A DNA stretch of 64,000 nucleotides from Oceanobacillus limi (GCF_900111445.1 NZ_FOHE01000004.1:1-64000), one strand, 5' to 3'; numbered from the stretch's first letter, positions 18,373 through 28,142 are shown. Numbers and translations: made by a program. The notes: generated by a model from the letters alone, not told the origin.

Positions 18373-19056
18373 CTAGTCCTTATCAAATCGCAATCGATAA
18401 CCATATCCCCAAACGGTTTCAAGTGGCATATCGGCGATTTTTTTTCGAATTCGTTTTACAAGATCATCTACAGCTCGATCACTTCCGTAATAATCTTCTC
18501 CCCACACTTTTATTAGTAATTCCTCTCTGGAAAATGCCCGGTTCACATTTTCTGCAAATAGTAGGATCATATCGAATTCTTTTGTTGTAACTTCCTGTTC
18601 TTGCCCATCCCAAAATAAACGGCGGTCATTCTTATATATAACTAGTGGACCAACACTTACATTTACTTGTTTTGTTTTATCCAACTCTACGGGAATTGTC
18701 CGTTTAAATAAGCGTTTCACACGTGCTACAAGCTCTCTTGGACTAAATGGCTTTGTTAGATAATCATCACCGCCTAACTCAAGTCCAAGTATCTTATCAA
18801 TTTCCTCATCCTTCGCAGAAATAATTATAATAGGTACATCACTTTCATTTCTCACCTTTTTGCAAAACTCATATCCATCCATTCCTGGTAGCATAATATC
18901 CAATATCCACATATCCGGGGGATTATCTTTCCACAGCTCTATACCTGCTTCTGCTGTATCCAAGATGGAGACACGAAATCCCTCTTTTTTTAAAAAGGCG
19001 GATACAATGTTTTGGATATTTGGATCATCTTCAACAATACCGATATGTTGGCTCAT
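18373..19056 (-). CDS. cssR: secretion-stress response regulator CssR
   Basis: A 227-residue OmpR-family regulator with Asp53 as phospho-acceptor in MWILDIMLPG, a TKPFSPREL segment, and a C-terminal winged helix (TTKEFDMILLF, VDDLVKRIRKK, VWGYGYRL). Its sequence pattern (LWILDIMLP-type receiver, DRAVDDLVKR in the recognition region) resembles CssR. I start at ATG 19056, eight bases after AAGGGAGG. In Bacillus, phosphorylated CssR activates htrA, htrB and its own operon. The 292-base divergent region to htrB should hold the binding sites; I could not define one with confidence. Confidence 0.88.
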   Translation of the reverse strand: MSQHIGIVEDDPNIQNIVSAFLKKEGFRVSILDTAEAGIELWKDNPPDMWILDIMLPGMDGYEFCKKVRNESDVPIIIISAKDEEIDKILGLELGGDDYLTKPFSPRELVARVKRLFKRTIPVELDKTKQVNVSVGPLVIYKNDRRLFWDGQEQEVTTKEFDMILLFAENVNRAFSREELLIKVWGEDYYGSDRAVDDLVKRIRKKIADMPLETVWGYGYRLRFDKD

Positions 19057-19348
19057 GGCAGCCACCTCCCTTTATGCATCCATTGTTTCCTCTATTTTTA
19101 CACAAATATTCAAACATGAACAATAAATAGCTGTGTTTTTATTTTATAAGTTGTATGAAGACCAGACCTTTAGAGCCTATTAAGACAAAACTCTCACCTT
19201 ATTCTTTCAGAATATGGTCTTTTCGATATAAATACTAGCTTTTCTCTCTAGATTACACATTTATTCCACAAAATTTCCAAAGAGATCACAATATCAATGG
19301 ATATACTATAATTACAATAAATTAATACTTTAGAAAGGGTGAAACACT

Positions 19349-20623
19349 ATGGAACATAATAGCAATAATTTTTCAAATGAAAATCAAATAAATGAAGATA
19401 AAGAAAAGACGGAAGATCTGGGATTAACTAAAGCATCTCCCCAATCTAATGATTCAAACAAGAGTAAGTCTAAATTAAGTGGACTTCTCTCAGGTATCTT
19501 TGGTGGGATTATATCAGCTGTAATTGTTACCCTTTTATTTACGAATAATATTATTCCAATTCAAAACGAAGAAACTGGTACAGCAGAAGCTCAAGCTACC
19601 GAAGATCAAAATAATGCAGAATTTGTCACAACCATGTCAGTTGATAATGACGAAATATCAGCCTCTAATTTAGAAGAAGTATCGGAAGCTGTTGTTGGCG
19701 TATTAAATCTTAGGAGACAAAGTATCTGGACAACTAGCGAAGAAGCTGGAGCCGGTTCAGGAATCATTTATAAAAAAGAGAATGGAAAAGCTTATATCGT
19801 TACCAACCATCATGTTGTAGATGGTGCCGAAGAAGTGGAAATTGTTTTAAACAATGAAGAAAGATTAGATGCAAAAGTATTAGGGTCAGACGAACTATCG
19901 GACTTAGCAATTCTTCAAGTAGACGGTAGTAAGATAAATAGAGTGGCTAATTTAGGAGCATCCTCAGACGTTAAAGTGGGAGAAACGGTTCTAGCTATTG
20001 GAAATCCATTAGGTATGGAGTTTGCTAACTCGCTAACAAAAGGAATTATCAGTGGCTTAGATCGCTCGGTTAGCGTTGATACAAATGGAGACGGTGTTGC
20101 AGATTGGATTACAGAAGTAATTCAAACAGATGCGGCAATCAACCCTGGAAATAGTGGAGGAGCTCTCGTCGATACAGATGGAAATGTAATTGGAATTAAT
20201 TCCATGAAGGTAGCTCGAAGCGAGGTAGAAGGAATCGGATTTGCAATACCTATTGATTCTGCATTACCGATCATGGAACAGTTAGAAACTGACGGCGAAG
20301 TTTCTAGACCGTTTATCGGAATAAGCACAGCGCCAATTAACCAAGTTCCACCACAATATCAAAATAATGTAGCCGTACCTGATGATGTGGAAGGTGGTAT
20401 GGTAATCGCCGACGTAGAAGCTGGTTCACCTGCAGATGAAGCAGGATTACAGCAATTTGATGTGATTACCAAAATTAACGGTGAGAACGTAACATCCATC
20501 CTCGAGTTAAGAAAATATATGTATTCCGAAACAAAAGTTGGTGACTCTGTTACATTAGAAATTTATCGTAATGGAGATAAACAAGAGATTGAATTAAACT
20601 TATCAAAACGAAACTCCATTTAA
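19349..20623 (+). CDS. htrB: HtrA-family membrane-anchored serine protease
   Basis: A 424-residue quality-control protease. A hydrophilic cytoplasmic N-terminus (1-43) precedes one membrane helix (about 45-65), an acidic linker, a trypsin-like domain with catalytic His155 (TNHHVV), Asp185 (SDLAIL) and Ser269 (GNSGGAL), and one C-terminal PDZ domain (about 320-415). The active site faces outside, where it degrades misfolded exported proteins. It is divergent from cssRS, so I name it after B. subtilis htrB; htrA is an equally close paralogue in principle. The ATG follows AAAGGGTG. Confidence 0.92.
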   Translation: MEHNSNNFSNENQINEDKEKTEDLGLTKASPQSNDSNKSKSKLSGLLSGIFGGIISAVIVTLLFTNNIIPIQNEETGTAEAQATEDQNNAEFVTTMSVDNDEISASNLEEVSEAVVGVLNLRRQSIWTTSEEAGAGSGIIYKKENGKAYIVTNHHVVDGAEEVEIVLNNEERLDAKVLGSDELSDLAILQVDGSKINRVANLGASSDVKVGETVLAIGNPLGMEFANSLTKGIISGLDRSVSVDTNGDGVADWITEVIQTDAAINPGNSGGALVDTDGNVIGINSMKVARSEVEGIGFAIPIDSALPIMEQLETDGEVSRPFIGISTAPINQVPPQYQNNVAVPDDVEGGMVIADVEAGSPADEAGLQQFDVITKINGENVTSILELRKYMYSETKVGDSVTLEIYRNGDKQEIELNLSKRNSI

Positions 20624-20649
20624 GAAGGGGGAAATCCCCCTTCTTTTTT
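20623..20649 (+). terminator. htrB terminator
   Basis: An AGAAGGGGGA stem, a two-base loop, its complement and six T, immediately after the htrB stop. Confidence 0.92.
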
Positions 20650-20715
20650 ATATGTTTTTACCCAAGGCTATTTATAGTATCATTAAGGTAACTTAACTTG
20701 AAAGGTTGTGGAAAA

Positions 20716-21498
20716 ATGCACTGTACGAATTGTGGACAAGAGACGGAAATTGGGGCATTTTGTACAAATTGCGGTACCGAGTTAAACACAGAGCAAGCAG
20801 CAACATTAAATAACAACCCAGATGCTGCAAATCAATCCGAAGAACAAACTGAAAATTCATCGAATGAAACGGTAAAGAAACTAAGAATTATAGGAGATAA
20901 TTTTAGTCATTTCTTTATGACGCTTATAAAAAAGCCAGATGCGGCCATAAGAGCGAATTACAACGATTTCACTTCAGCATCGATTACCATGACGATCTTT
21001 TCGTTATTCATCGCTTTAAGTACATACCTTGCCATTCATTCTACTGCTGGTCCAAGAGGAATGTTTGTTGATGTGTCATTTATCGATCACTTTTTGGTGC
21101 CATTTTTATCCTTTGTCATTATTTTTGGAGCGATTGGTATGTTAACTTTTGCGGCTCTCCGGATGATTAAAAGCGAACTATCATTTAAAGATGCGCTAGC
21201 AAAGTATGGCGCCTATTTAGTTCCGTTTTTTCTTTTATATGTTTTTGGTTTCTTACTTACCTTAATAAATTTAAAAGGGTTAGCCGTACTTATATTCTTT
21301 ATCAGCATATTTGGCTCACTAATACTAGCACCGACATTCATCATCTTAAGTCAAAACGATCGTAGTATGGATCGTATTTATATACTAATTGGATTTTATA
21401 TTATATCCTTATTGCTTTTTTGGGTAGTTGTTCAATCCATTTCCACTGTAATGATTCAGACACATTTAGAAAATATAATCGGCAATTTTGGTTATTAA
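20716..21498 (+). CDS. zinc-ribbon membrane protein
   Basis: A 260-residue protein. An N-terminal zinc ribbon (CTNCGQ then CTNCGTEL, residues 3-25) is followed by a Gln/Asn/Glu-rich linker and about five membrane helices (residues 95-255). The layout resembles Bacillus membrane proteins with a YvbJ-type zinc-ribbon start, but I cannot assign a role. ATG 20716 follows a GTGG site; an in-frame TTG at 20698 is the alternative. It is monocistronic and ends at a repeat and a terminator. Confidence 0.75.
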   Translation: MHCTNCGQETEIGAFCTNCGTELNTEQAATLNNNPDAANQSEEQTENSSNETVKKLRIIGDNFSHFFMTLIKKPDAAIRANYNDFTSASITMTIFSLFIALSTYLAIHSTAGPRGMFVDVSFIDHFLVPFLSFVIIFGAIGMLTFAALRMIKSELSFKDALAKYGAYLVPFFLLYVFGFLLTLINLKGLAVLIFFISIFGSLILAPTFIILSQNDRSMDRIYILIGFYIISLLLFWVVVQSISTVMIQTHLENIIGNFGY

Positions 21499-21499
21499 A

Positions 21500-21522
21500 G
21501 AATAAAAGCACTAGCGCCCTGG
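21500..21522. repeat. AGCGCC-type short repeat copy
   Basis: This 23-base stretch ending AGCGCCCTGG matches 35193-35215 at 20 of 23 positions, in the same orientation. It is a truncated copy of a repeat core (AAAAGCGCAAGCGCC) that I know from Bacillaceae intergenic regions. Confidence 0.6.
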
Positions 21523-21534
21523 ATTATCTAGTGA

Positions 21535-21571
21535 AAAAGTCCTCTTCCCAAGCGAAAGAGGACTTTTCTTT
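21535..21571. terminator. bidirectional terminator
   Basis: A stem AAAAGTCCTCTT with complement AAGAGGACTTTT and a nine-base loop, between the convergent zinc-ribbon genes. Confidence 0.88.
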
Positions 21572-21773
21572 ATCCGAAAAACAAATCAAAAATATTACTA
21601 CCGGTTGAACTTTGTTTATTGTAAAACTCAGAGTACCCACAGTTTTTACAGTATACTACGATAAACTGATTATGTTGGACGTCAAACATTTTTGATAAGC
21701 CAGTCCCCGTCATCGCCACTTCTTTCTTGTCAGCGTCCGTACTTCCACATTTCAAACATCCGTTATCACTCAT
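21570..21773 (-). CDS. small zinc-ribbon protein (DUF2082-like)
   Basis: A 67-residue protein with two CxxC knuckles, CLKCGS near the N-terminus and CKNCGYSEFY near residue 45, spaced as in nucleic-acid-binding zinc ribbons of the DUF2082 type. AAGGAG precedes its ATG. The central part (TGTGLSKMFDVQHN) matches the usual family pattern in which a fold strand precedes the second knuckle. The role is unknown. Confidence 0.75.
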   Translation of the reverse strand: MSDNGCLKCGSTDADKKEVAMTGTGLSKMFDVQHNQFIVVYCKNCGYSEFYNKQSSTGSNIFDLFFG

Positions 21774-21879
21774 TTAACATCACGCTCCTTACTAAGATAT
21801 ACGAAATAACACCCTATTTTGTTTCAACGTAACAAGAAAAATGCACACAACTTATTTACATTGTGTACATTTCACATTA

Positions 21880-22557
21880 TCACTCATTCTGATCATATTC
21901 TTCTTCATATTTATTATGGTTTGGTGTAACACCAGTAAATTTACCACGCTCATCCGCAGCGATAAAGTCCTCAATATCTTCTACACTACTTACAATTTCA
22001 TCACTATTTGGATACATTTCATTATACTGATCCTGATCTCCATAAAAGTCTGAAGCCGTCTCCGAAGTTCCGTAATTACTTACCTCTTGGTAGGCATCTT
22101 CTGCATCATAGTTAACCTGATTCTCGTCGGTAACTTCATCTGGATTTATATTGGGACTAAACACCCTTTCCTCCACTGGACGACTGCTTTCAAAGGTTAC
22201 ATTATTGGCATGCTCTACACAACGATCTGTCGTTGGAACTGCCTCTAACCGTTCAATAGGTATATCAGCTCCACACTTACTACAAATACCATATGTTCCT
22301 TGTTCGATCGCATGTAAAGCCTCATTTATCTCCTCAAGCTCTTGTTCTGCATGCTCATTTAAAGCAACATCTTTTTCACGTTCATATAGTTCTGTGCCTA
22401 GATCAGCAGGATGGTTGTCATAGTTAGACAGTTCACTCATCGATTCTTTTACTAGTTCCAATTCATTTCCAAAGTGATCCTGAACGTGACTTATCAATTC
22501 ATTTTGCCGCGCTAATAATGCCTCTTTACATTGATTAAGTTGATCACGTGTTATCAT
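21880..22557 (-). CDS. yteA: YteA-type TraR/DksA-like sporulation protein
   Basis: A 225-residue protein with an N-terminal coiled-coil region (residues 1-80, with NYDNHPADLGTELYEREKD typical of YteA) and a DksA/TraR-type zinc finger (GICSKCGADIP, with a later Cys and His in RCVEH, so the second pair is not the classic CxxC). The acidic C-terminal half contains SPNINPDEVTDEN and DAEDAYQEVSNYGTS. YteA proteins are associated with sporulation in Bacillus, which supports a spore-forming host. The ATG follows GGAGGAGG. The strand is shared with the small zinc-ribbon gene downstream. Confidence 0.88.
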   Translation of the reverse strand: MITRDQLNQCKEALLARQNELISHVQDHFGNELELVKESMSELSNYDNHPADLGTELYEREKDVALNEHAEQELEEINEALHAIEQGTYGICSKCGADIPIERLEAVPTTDRCVEHANNVTFESSRPVEERVFSPNINPDEVTDENQVNYDAEDAYQEVSNYGTSETASDFYGDQDQYNEMYPNSDEIVSSVEDIEDFIAADERGKFTGVTPNHNKYEEEYDQNE

Positions 22558-22641
22558 AATTAGCCTCCTCCATTAGAGCCGTATATATTGCTTGAAAAAG
22601 GTTGCTAATTATACTATGTGTAAAAGCCCTATTCTGATTCT

Positions 22642-23091
22642 TTATTTTCGAATTCGAAGCATGTCAATATGTGGTATGTTATCCTCTAAGTATTCTTCTG
22701 TAATTTGCTCAAACCCTAACGATTCATAAAACGCACGCAAATAAACTTGGGCTTGAATTTGGATTTTATCCGCTTGCCATTCATCTGAAATAAATTTAAT
22801 CGCTCGTTTCATAATCAATCCCGCATATCCATTCCCTCGAAATTTTCTTACTACCATTACCCTTCCAATCGATGCTGCATCCGAATATTTTAACCCCTTC
22901 GGTAAAAGTCGAACCAAAGCAGCTATTTCACCATTTATTTTTAAATAGTAATGAATCGAATCTTGGTCAAAGTTATCCAACTCTGGATAGGGACAATCCT
23001 GTTCTACCACAAAAACATCTACTCTCGCTTTTAAAAGAGCATATAATTCGTCATTAGGTATTTCTTCGAACTTTTTAATATTCCATTCCAT
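22642..23091 (-). CDS. GNAT acetyltransferase, ElaA-like
   Basis: A 149-residue GNAT-fold protein. The N-terminal pattern ALLKARVDVFVVEQDCPYPELDNFD is diagnostic of the ElaA group; the acetyl-CoA site is IGRVMVVRKFRGNGYAG, and the C-terminus carries ESLGFEQ. Substrates of ElaA proteins are unknown. The ATG lies behind AAGGGGAG. It is divergent from the dehydrogenase gene at 23173. Confidence 0.88.
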   Translation of the reverse strand: MEWNIKKFEEIPNDELYALLKARVDVFVVEQDCPYPELDNFDQDSIHYYLKINGEIAALVRLLPKGLKYSDAASIGRVMVVRKFRGNGYAGLIMKRAIKFISDEWQADKIQIQAQVYLRAFYESLGFEQITEEYLEDNIPHIDMLRIRK

Positions 23092-23172
23092 GTACTAACA
23101 CTCCCCTTGAAGGATATTATATAATGAATGGCGAATTAGTTTATAATCATTTACATAAAGGGAGTCGTTATT

Positions 23173-24048
23173 ATGATTACCAAGAAGTCAAAAATTGGGT
23201 TTATCGGAACTGGTGTAATGGGGAAAAGTATGGTTTATAACTTACTACAATCAGGCTATAATGTAAGCATTTATACTCGAACAAAGTCAAAGGCACAGGA
23301 TTTGTTAGCGAATGGCGCTCAGTGGAAAAACTCTGTTGCGGAAATTGCTCAAACGTCCGATTTAATTATTACGATCGTAGGCTACCCAAAGGATGTTGAG
23401 GAAGTTTATTTCGGCTCAAATGGCATATTAGAAAATGCAAAACCTGGTTCTTATGTGATCGATATGACGACCTCGAAGCCATCCTTAGCGGTGAAGATTT
23501 ATGAGCAGGCAAAAGCCAACCAAATCCATTCTTTGGATGCACCTGTTTCTGGTGGGGATGTCGGAGCCAAAAATGGAAGTTTAGCAATCATGGTAGGTGG
23601 TGACAAAGATGCATTTAATGCTGTTTCACCAATTTTCAACATTCTCGGGGAAAATATTATCTTACAAGGTGATGCAGGAGCTGGTCAACATACCAAATTG
23701 AGCAATCAAATTACCATTGCATCAAATATGATTGGTGTTTGTGAAGCAATCATTTATGCAAAAAAAGCCGGTCTTGACCCTGAACGAGTCCTTCAAAGTA
23801 TTACAACAGGAGCAGCAGGTAGCTTTTCGTTATCTATCCTTGGGCCACGGATGATTAAAGGTGACTTTGAACCTGGATTTTATGTAAAGCATTTTATTAA
23901 GGATATGACTATCGCTTTAGAATCTGCTCAAGAAATGGGACTATCCACGCCAGGTCTCTCTTTATCACTCGAACTATATAAAGAATTAGCGGAAAAAGGG
24001 GAAGCTGATAGCGGCACGCAAGCATTAATTAAACTATTCCAAGCATAG
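23173..24048 (+). CDS. beta-hydroxyacid dehydrogenase family oxidoreductase (YkwC-like)
   Basis: A 291-residue NAD(P)-dependent enzyme of the 3-hydroxyisobutyrate/6-phosphogluconate dehydrogenase family. The Rossmann motif is GFIGTGVMG at the N-terminus, the substrate motif is DAPVSGGDVGA, the catalytic Lys lies in GAGQHTKLSNQ, and the C-terminal helix domain has KDMTIALESAQEMG. The length is normal. It resembles Bacillus YkwC; the physiological substrate is not known. AAAGGGAG precedes the ATG. It is apparently monocistronic. Confidence 0.9.
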   Translation: MITKKSKIGFIGTGVMGKSMVYNLLQSGYNVSIYTRTKSKAQDLLANGAQWKNSVAEIAQTSDLIITIVGYPKDVEEVYFGSNGILENAKPGSYVIDMTTSKPSLAVKIYEQAKANQIHSLDAPVSGGDVGAKNGSLAIMVGGDKDAFNAVSPIFNILGENIILQGDAGAGQHTKLSNQITIASNMIGVCEAIIYAKKAGLDPERVLQSITTGAAGSFSLSILGPRMIKGDFEPGFYVKHFIKDMTIALESAQEMGLSTPGLSLSLELYKELAEKGEADSGTQALIKLFQA

Positions 24049-24053
24049 ATCAT

Positions 24054-24353
24054 TTATCTCTTTTGCTGATCAATTTGTTCTTGAACTAGAAATGCAAGGT
24101 CATCGTTCCCAAAGAGTTGTAAGACATTTAATACCGTTTGGTTAGGTATCTCTTCCGACTCTTCCTTGGGAACGGTTAACTCCATCGCTTCAACCAATGC
24201 CTGATTTTTTAATTGATCTGGGTAGGCTTTTCCATACAGATTCACTGGGTCTATACCATTATTGATACACCACTGTGCATAAACTAAAATCATCATTTTT
24301 TCATCACTTTTATAGCTTTCAATAACTCTTTCTTCCATTTCTTTTCTATCCAA
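24054..24353 (-). CDS. hypothetical 99-residue protein downstream of a methyltransferase
   Basis: A mostly helical, acidic, soluble 99-residue protein with no signal and no motif I recognise; the C-terminus is LVQEQIDQQKR. It starts at TTG 24353, two bases after the stop of the methyltransferase gene, with GGTG inside that gene's end as the only ribosome site, so the two are probably coupled. Function unknown. Confidence 0.6.
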   Translation of the reverse strand: MDRKEMEERVIESYKSDEKMMILVYAQWCINNGIDPVNLYGKAYPDQLKNQALVEAMELTVPKEESEEIPNQTVLNVLQLFGNDDLAFLVQEQIDQQKR

Positions 24354-24355
24354 CT

Positions 24356-25036
24356 TTATTCACCAACTTTCTGTAACATAAAAACCCACATAAATGTAAG
24401 TGCCTGTTTTAATTCTAACGACAATTCCTGATAGTGCTTTTCCTCTACTCCTTGCTTGTAAACACCAAATCCATCTAGATAATCGAAATGAAGCTCTTTA
24501 GCCAGCTTACCAAATTCCCAAGGCATCATGGAATTATTGATCGTTTCCTCACCATATACTCGAGGGTAACCGTTTGACCTCGGTCCCGCAGTCGGCCCCA
24601 AAATACCAACACAAAGTAGCCCATCCTTTTTTAAGACACGCTTAAGCTCTTTTAATGCATTTGCTGGAACTTCCGTCCATTCTAAAACATTAATAGACAT
24701 CATACCATCAAAATGATTGGATTCAAATGGGAGACTCGTTACGTCCCCTTGCAAAAATCGGATATCATTTCCTTGTGCTCTAGCTTTTTTTATCATTTCA
24801 TTTGAAAGGTCAATACCTGTTACTTTGTATCCTGCTTGCTTTAGTTTATAGGAACCATATCCATCTCCGCAGCCGACATCAAGAATATGACTTCCTTCCT
24901 TAATATGTTTGGAAAGGAATGGAATGATACCTTTCCTACTCCCCTCATTCCACATGGACATACTACGTTCACTCCAGAATCCAGCTCGTTGATCCCACTG
25001 TTCTTTTGCTACTTGATGCCAATCAAATGAACTCAT
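24356..25036 (-). CDS. class I SAM-dependent methyltransferase
   Basis: A 226-residue enzyme with SAM motif I ILDVGCGDGYGS, the acidic end of strand two in VTGIDLS, a LQGDVTSLPF segment and the motif FDGMMSINVLEW. It is of the small-molecule or UbiE-like type, and the substrate is unknown. I start at ATG 25036 behind GGAGGTG; the open frame begins at 25051. It is followed at once by the 99-residue hypothetical gene. Confidence 0.86.
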   Translation of the reverse strand: MSSFDWHQVAKEQWDQRAGFWSERSMSMWNEGSRKGIIPFLSKHIKEGSHILDVGCGDGYGSYKLKQAGYKVTGIDLSNEMIKKARAQGNDIRFLQGDVTSLPFESNHFDGMMSINVLEWTEVPANALKELKRVLKKDGLLCVGILGPTAGPRSNGYPRVYGEETINNSMMPWEFGKLAKELHFDYLDGFGVYKQGVEEKHYQELSLELKQALTFMWVFMLQKVGE

Positions 25037-25102
25037 GCCAGACACCTCCATCTCTTCAATATTAAGGCTAGCTATACTACCTTCTTAACAAATCTTCCCT
25101 TG

Positions 25103-25138
25103 CAAAAAAGGCCTATCCCCGAAGAGATAAGCCTTTTA
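25103..25138 (-). terminator. cold-shock gene terminator
   Basis: On the minus strand an AAAGGCTTATC stem, a short loop, its imperfect complement and a T-run lie just after the csp stop. Confidence 0.8.
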
Positions 25139-25155
25139 CCTTTAGCTTCTATAAA

Positions 25156-25353
25156 TTATAGACGAGTAACGTTAGCTGCTTGTGGTCCGCGGTTACCTTC
25201 TACGATTTCAAATTCAACGTCTTGACCTTCTTCAAGAGTTTTGAAACCTTCAGCATTGATTGCTGAGAAATGTACGAATACATCGTCTCCGTCTTCGCGC
25301 TCGATGAAACCAAAACCTTTTTCTGCGTTAAACCATTTTACTTTACCAGTCAT
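25156..25353 (-). CDS. cold-shock protein (CspB/CspD type)
   Basis: A 65-residue single cold-shock domain, full length. RNP1 is KGFGFIER and RNP2 is VFVHFSAI; the protein begins [10 protein letters not shown] and ends with QAANVTRL. It binds single-stranded RNA and DNA and acts as an RNA chaperone and in translation after cold. ATG 25353 lies behind AAGGAGGTC. The upstream 340 bases are AT-rich and gene-free, consistent with a long 5' leader as in other csp genes, though I cannot define the promoter. Confidence 0.97.
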   Translation of the reverse strand: MTGKVKWFNAEKGFGFIEREDGDDVFVHFSAINAEGFKTLEEGQDVEFEIVEGNRGPQAANVTRL

Positions 25354-25693
25354 TAAAATGACCTCCTTATACAAATATCGTGCAAAGTATAATTGAATCA
25401 TTAATACTATTACACCACTTTGTTAAAGAGATCGTAAAGTATTACAAATTTCAATTTCCTTTTGCACTTTTAACTTTACCTTTTTATGAAATAAAATGCA
25501 AGTAAATCACCATTTATTTGTAAAAATAATTTTTGAACTTTATTGAAAACTTCCAAACTGCGTCCAAAAGCAGAAAGATATTGATAAACCATCACTTATT
25601 TGCTAAAATATAGTCTTGCAAGATTATAAAAATGAATATCGACTACCAAACATTTATATCTTGCAAATATGAATGGATAGGTGGTAAAAACAA
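25354..25693. other. AT-rich divergent intergenic region csp/trhO
   Basis: No gene is seen. It must contain both divergent promoters. TCTTGCAA occurs twice (about 25613 and 25658). No repeat family is evident. Confidence 0.5.
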
Positions 25694-26674
25694 ATGGAAA
25701 AACAAGATTACAGAGTATTATTGTATTATCATTATACGGACATTGAGGATCCTGAAACCTTTGCAACTGAACATCTGAAGTTCTGTAAAGATATTGAATT
25801 AAAAGGTAGAATTTTAGTTGCCAAAGAAGGAATCAATGGTACAGTTTCTGGTACAGTTGAAAATACGAACAAATATATGGAAGCAATGAGAAATGATCCG
25901 CATTTTGATGGTATTATTTTCAAAGTGGATGAACACGATGGACATGCATTCAAGAAAATGCATGTACGCCCTCGTAAAGAGTTAGTAACACTTCGTTTAG
26001 ATGAAGAAGAAGATGTGAGTCCACAAGAACTAACTGGTGAAAAGCTAAGTCCAAAAGAATGGTATGAAGAGATGCAACGTGAAGATACCGTTGTTATCGA
26101 TACGCGTAATGATTATGAATATGAATTGGGTCATTTCCGCGGCGCAATTAATCCTGATATCAAAACGTTCCGTGACTTACCAGATTGGGTTCGCGAGAAT
26201 AAACATTTAATTGAAGGTAAAAAGGTTCTAATGTATTGTACTGGTGGAATTCGTTGTGAAAAATTCACCGGTTGGATGATAAAAGAAGGATTCGAAGATG
26301 TTGCACAACTTCACGGTGGAATTGTAACTTACGGAAAAGATCCTGAAGTACAAGGTGAACTTTGGGATGGTCAATGCTACGTATTTGATGAGCGAATTTC
26401 CGTACCTGTAAACCAAAAAGAACATGTTGTCGTAGGTAAAGACTACTTTGACGGTAAAGCATGTGAACGCTTTGTAAATTGTGCAAATCCAGAATGTAAT
26501 AAACAAATTCTCTGCTCAGAAGAAAATGAGCATAAATATATGCGTGGTTGCACACATGAATGTCGTGTAAGCCCAAGAAACTTATATGTACAAGAGCATA
26601 ATCTATCACAAGAAGAAATTCAACATCGATTAGATGTAATTGCTGAAGAAGATAACGTAAAACAAGAAGCTTAA
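25694..26674 (+). CDS. trhO: tRNA U34 5-hydroxylase TrhO (rhodanese family)
   Basis: A 326-residue protein. An N-terminal acylphosphatase-like domain with AKEGINGT precedes a rhodanese domain (about 125-220) whose active loop is Cys182-TGGIR-Cys188. A C-terminal Cys-rich segment ([12 protein letters not shown], then CTHEC) probably binds a metal. TrhO proteins use O2 to hydroxylate uridine 34 of several tRNAs as the first step toward 5-methoxyuridine or cmo5U. The length matches the family. The ATG lies behind AGGTGG, and a terminator follows. Confidence 0.93.
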   Translation: MEKQDYRVLLYYHYTDIEDPETFATEHLKFCKDIELKGRILVAKEGINGTVSGTVENTNKYMEAMRNDPHFDGIIFKVDEHDGHAFKKMHVRPRKELVTLRLDEEEDVSPQELTGEKLSPKEWYEEMQREDTVVIDTRNDYEYELGHFRGAINPDIKTFRDLPDWVRENKHLIEGKKVLMYCTGGIRCEKFTGWMIKEGFEDVAQLHGGIVTYGKDPEVQGELWDGQCYVFDERISVPVNQKEHVVVGKDYFDGKACERFVNCANPECNKQILCSEENEHKYMRGCTHECRVSPRNLYVQEHNLSQEEIQHRLDVIAEEDNVKQEA

Positions 26675-26677
26675 GTT

Positions 26678-26706
26678 AAAAGGCGGCCAAATGGTCGTCT
26701 TTTTTG
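26678..26706 (+). terminator. trhO terminator
   Basis: An AAAGGCGGCCA stem, short loop and complement with one G-U pair, then six T, after the trhO stop. Confidence 0.85.
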
Positions 26707-26762
26707 TTGCTTACCAGGAAATTATCAAATTAAATCCCTGTAGATAAATTATTGGCAGGAAC

Positions 26763-26813
26763 AGCCACGTCCAGAGCTGCAGCACCCGCGTACTTCTTCG
26801 GGTTATCTTACAC
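26763..26813. repeat. GC-rich repeat remnant
   Basis: A GC-rich island in AT-rich surroundings (ACGTCCAGAGCTGCAGC, then CCCGCG and CTTCGGG). Its style matches the degenerate intergenic repeats of Bacillaceae, but no second copy is visible in the window, so this is a composition-based call. Confidence 0.4.
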
Positions 26814-26901
26814 AAATAACAAAGAAACGATCTGTTGAATAATCGATTTCATTGTTTTCCCCTTGCGCCCTTGCTATTGTATAATTAAGGGAGGAATGAA
26901 A

Positions 26902-27378
26902 ATGAGCGTTTACGATTACTCAGCAACTACAATGAACGGTGAAGAGAAATCTTTAGCTGATTACAAGGGAAAGGTACTTCTAGTCGTTAATACAGCTAGT
27001 GAATGTGGCTTCACACCACAGTTTGAGGGTTTACAGAATCTATACAAGGACTACCAAGACCAAGGATTGGAAATTTTAGGATTTCCTAGCAACCAATTTG
27101 GAAATCAAGACCCTGGTTCGAATGAGGAAATCAGTACCTTTTGCCAGCGAAATTATGGGGTCACCTTTCCAATGTTTCATAAAATAGATGTGAAAGGTGA
27201 TACAAAGCACCCACTTTTCGCTTATCTAACAAACGAAGCAAAGGGATTATTGTCCAAAGAAATAAAATGGAACTTTACCAAGTTTTTGATTGATAAAAAC
27301 GGTAATGTCGTTAATCGATACGCACCACAAACAAAGCCAGAAAGCATTAAACAAGATATTGAGAAATTATTAAATTGA
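26902..27378 (+). CDS. glutathione peroxidase family protein (Cys type)
   Basis: A 158-residue peroxidase with the catalytic Cys35 in NTASECGFT (Cys in place of selenocysteine), the Gln of NQFG, and WNFTKF with the active-site Trp. A second Cys near FCQRNYG could be the resolving Cys. Such bacterial enzymes normally use thioredoxin, not glutathione. I start at ATG 26902, seven bases after GGGAGG. It is monocistronic, with a hairpin behind it; B. subtilis BsaA is the likely counterpart. Confidence 0.93.
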   Translation: MSVYDYSATTMNGEEKSLADYKGKVLLVVNTASECGFTPQFEGLQNLYKDYQDQGLEILGFPSNQFGNQDPGSNEEISTFCQRNYGVTFPMFHKIDVKGDTKHPLFAYLTNEAKGLLSKEIKWNFTKFLIDKNGNVVNRYAPQTKPESIKQDIEKLLN

Positions 27379-27381
27379 CTA

Positions 27382-27420
27382 AAAGAAGCTTCGAGTTCCT
27401 TTAACTCAGAAGCTTCTTCT
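27382..27420. terminator. bidirectional terminator
   Basis: A stem AAGAAGCTTC plus GAGTT with complementary arm and one bulge, between the convergent peroxidase and amino-acid ABC transporter genes. Confidence 0.85.
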
Positions 27421-28142
27421 TATAATACTTTATCTAGAAATTCTTTCGCTCTGGTCGTCTTTGGCTGATTGAAGAAGGTTTGAGGCTTATCCTCTTCCAT
27501 TAGTCTTCCTTCATCCAAAAACATAATACGGTCAGCTACTTCTTTAGCAAAATTCATCTCGTGCGTAACGACTACCATCGTCATACCTGTCTGCGCCAAA
27601 TCCTTCATTACATCTAATACTTCTTTAACCATTTCTGGATCAAGTGCAGATGTTGGCTCATCAAACAACATCGCTTCAGGATCCATTGCTAATGCACGCG
27701 CAATTGCTACCCGTTGTTTCTGACCGCCAGATAAACGATTTGGATAGGAGGATTCTTTATCTGTTAATCCTACTTTCGCAAGTAATTCCTTGGCTATTTG
27801 CTCCGCTTCATCCTTCTTTAACTTCTTCACTTTGACTGGAGCATAAGTTACATTTTCTAGTACGGTCATATGGGGAAATAAATGAAAATGTTGAAACACC
27901 ATCCCAATATTTTTTCTTATTTCCGTTTTATTCGCGTTTGAATTCGCTACTTCGTTATCATGAAACCAAATCTCACCAGAACTTGGTTGCTCCAAGAGGT
28001 TCAGGCATCTCAAAAAAGTCGATTTTCCTGAACCCGACGGCCCAATAACAGCTACTACTTCTCCCGGTTGGATGGTTGTCGTTATATTCTTTAATACCGA
28101 ATTATTTCCAAATTCTTTGGATAAATCTATTGTTTTAATCAC
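27420..28142 (-). CDS. artR: amino-acid ABC transporter ATPase (ArtR-like)
   Basis: A 240-residue polar amino-acid transporter ATPase: Walker [11 protein letters not shown]-loop FQHFHLFPH, signature LSGGQKQR, Walker [13 protein letters not shown] and H-loop VVTHEM. It starts at GTG 28142, overlapping the permease stop by eight bases. Its length (240), the permease length (219) and the gene order equal those of B. subtilis artPQR (arginine), which is why I use those names. Cystine, glutamine or another amino acid cannot be excluded. Confidence 0.88.
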   Translation of the reverse strand: MIKTIDLSKEFGNNSVLKNITTTIQPGEVVAVIGPSGSGKSTFLRCLNLLEQPSSGEIWFHDNEVANSNANKTEIRKNIGMVFQHFHLFPHMTVLENVTYAPVKVKKLKKDEAEQIAKELLAKVGLTDKESSYPNRLSGGQKQRVAIARALAMDPEAMLFDEPTSALDPEMVKEVLDVMKDLAQTGMTMVVVTHEMNFAKEVADRIMFLDEGRLMEEDKPQTFFNQPKTTRAKEFLDKVL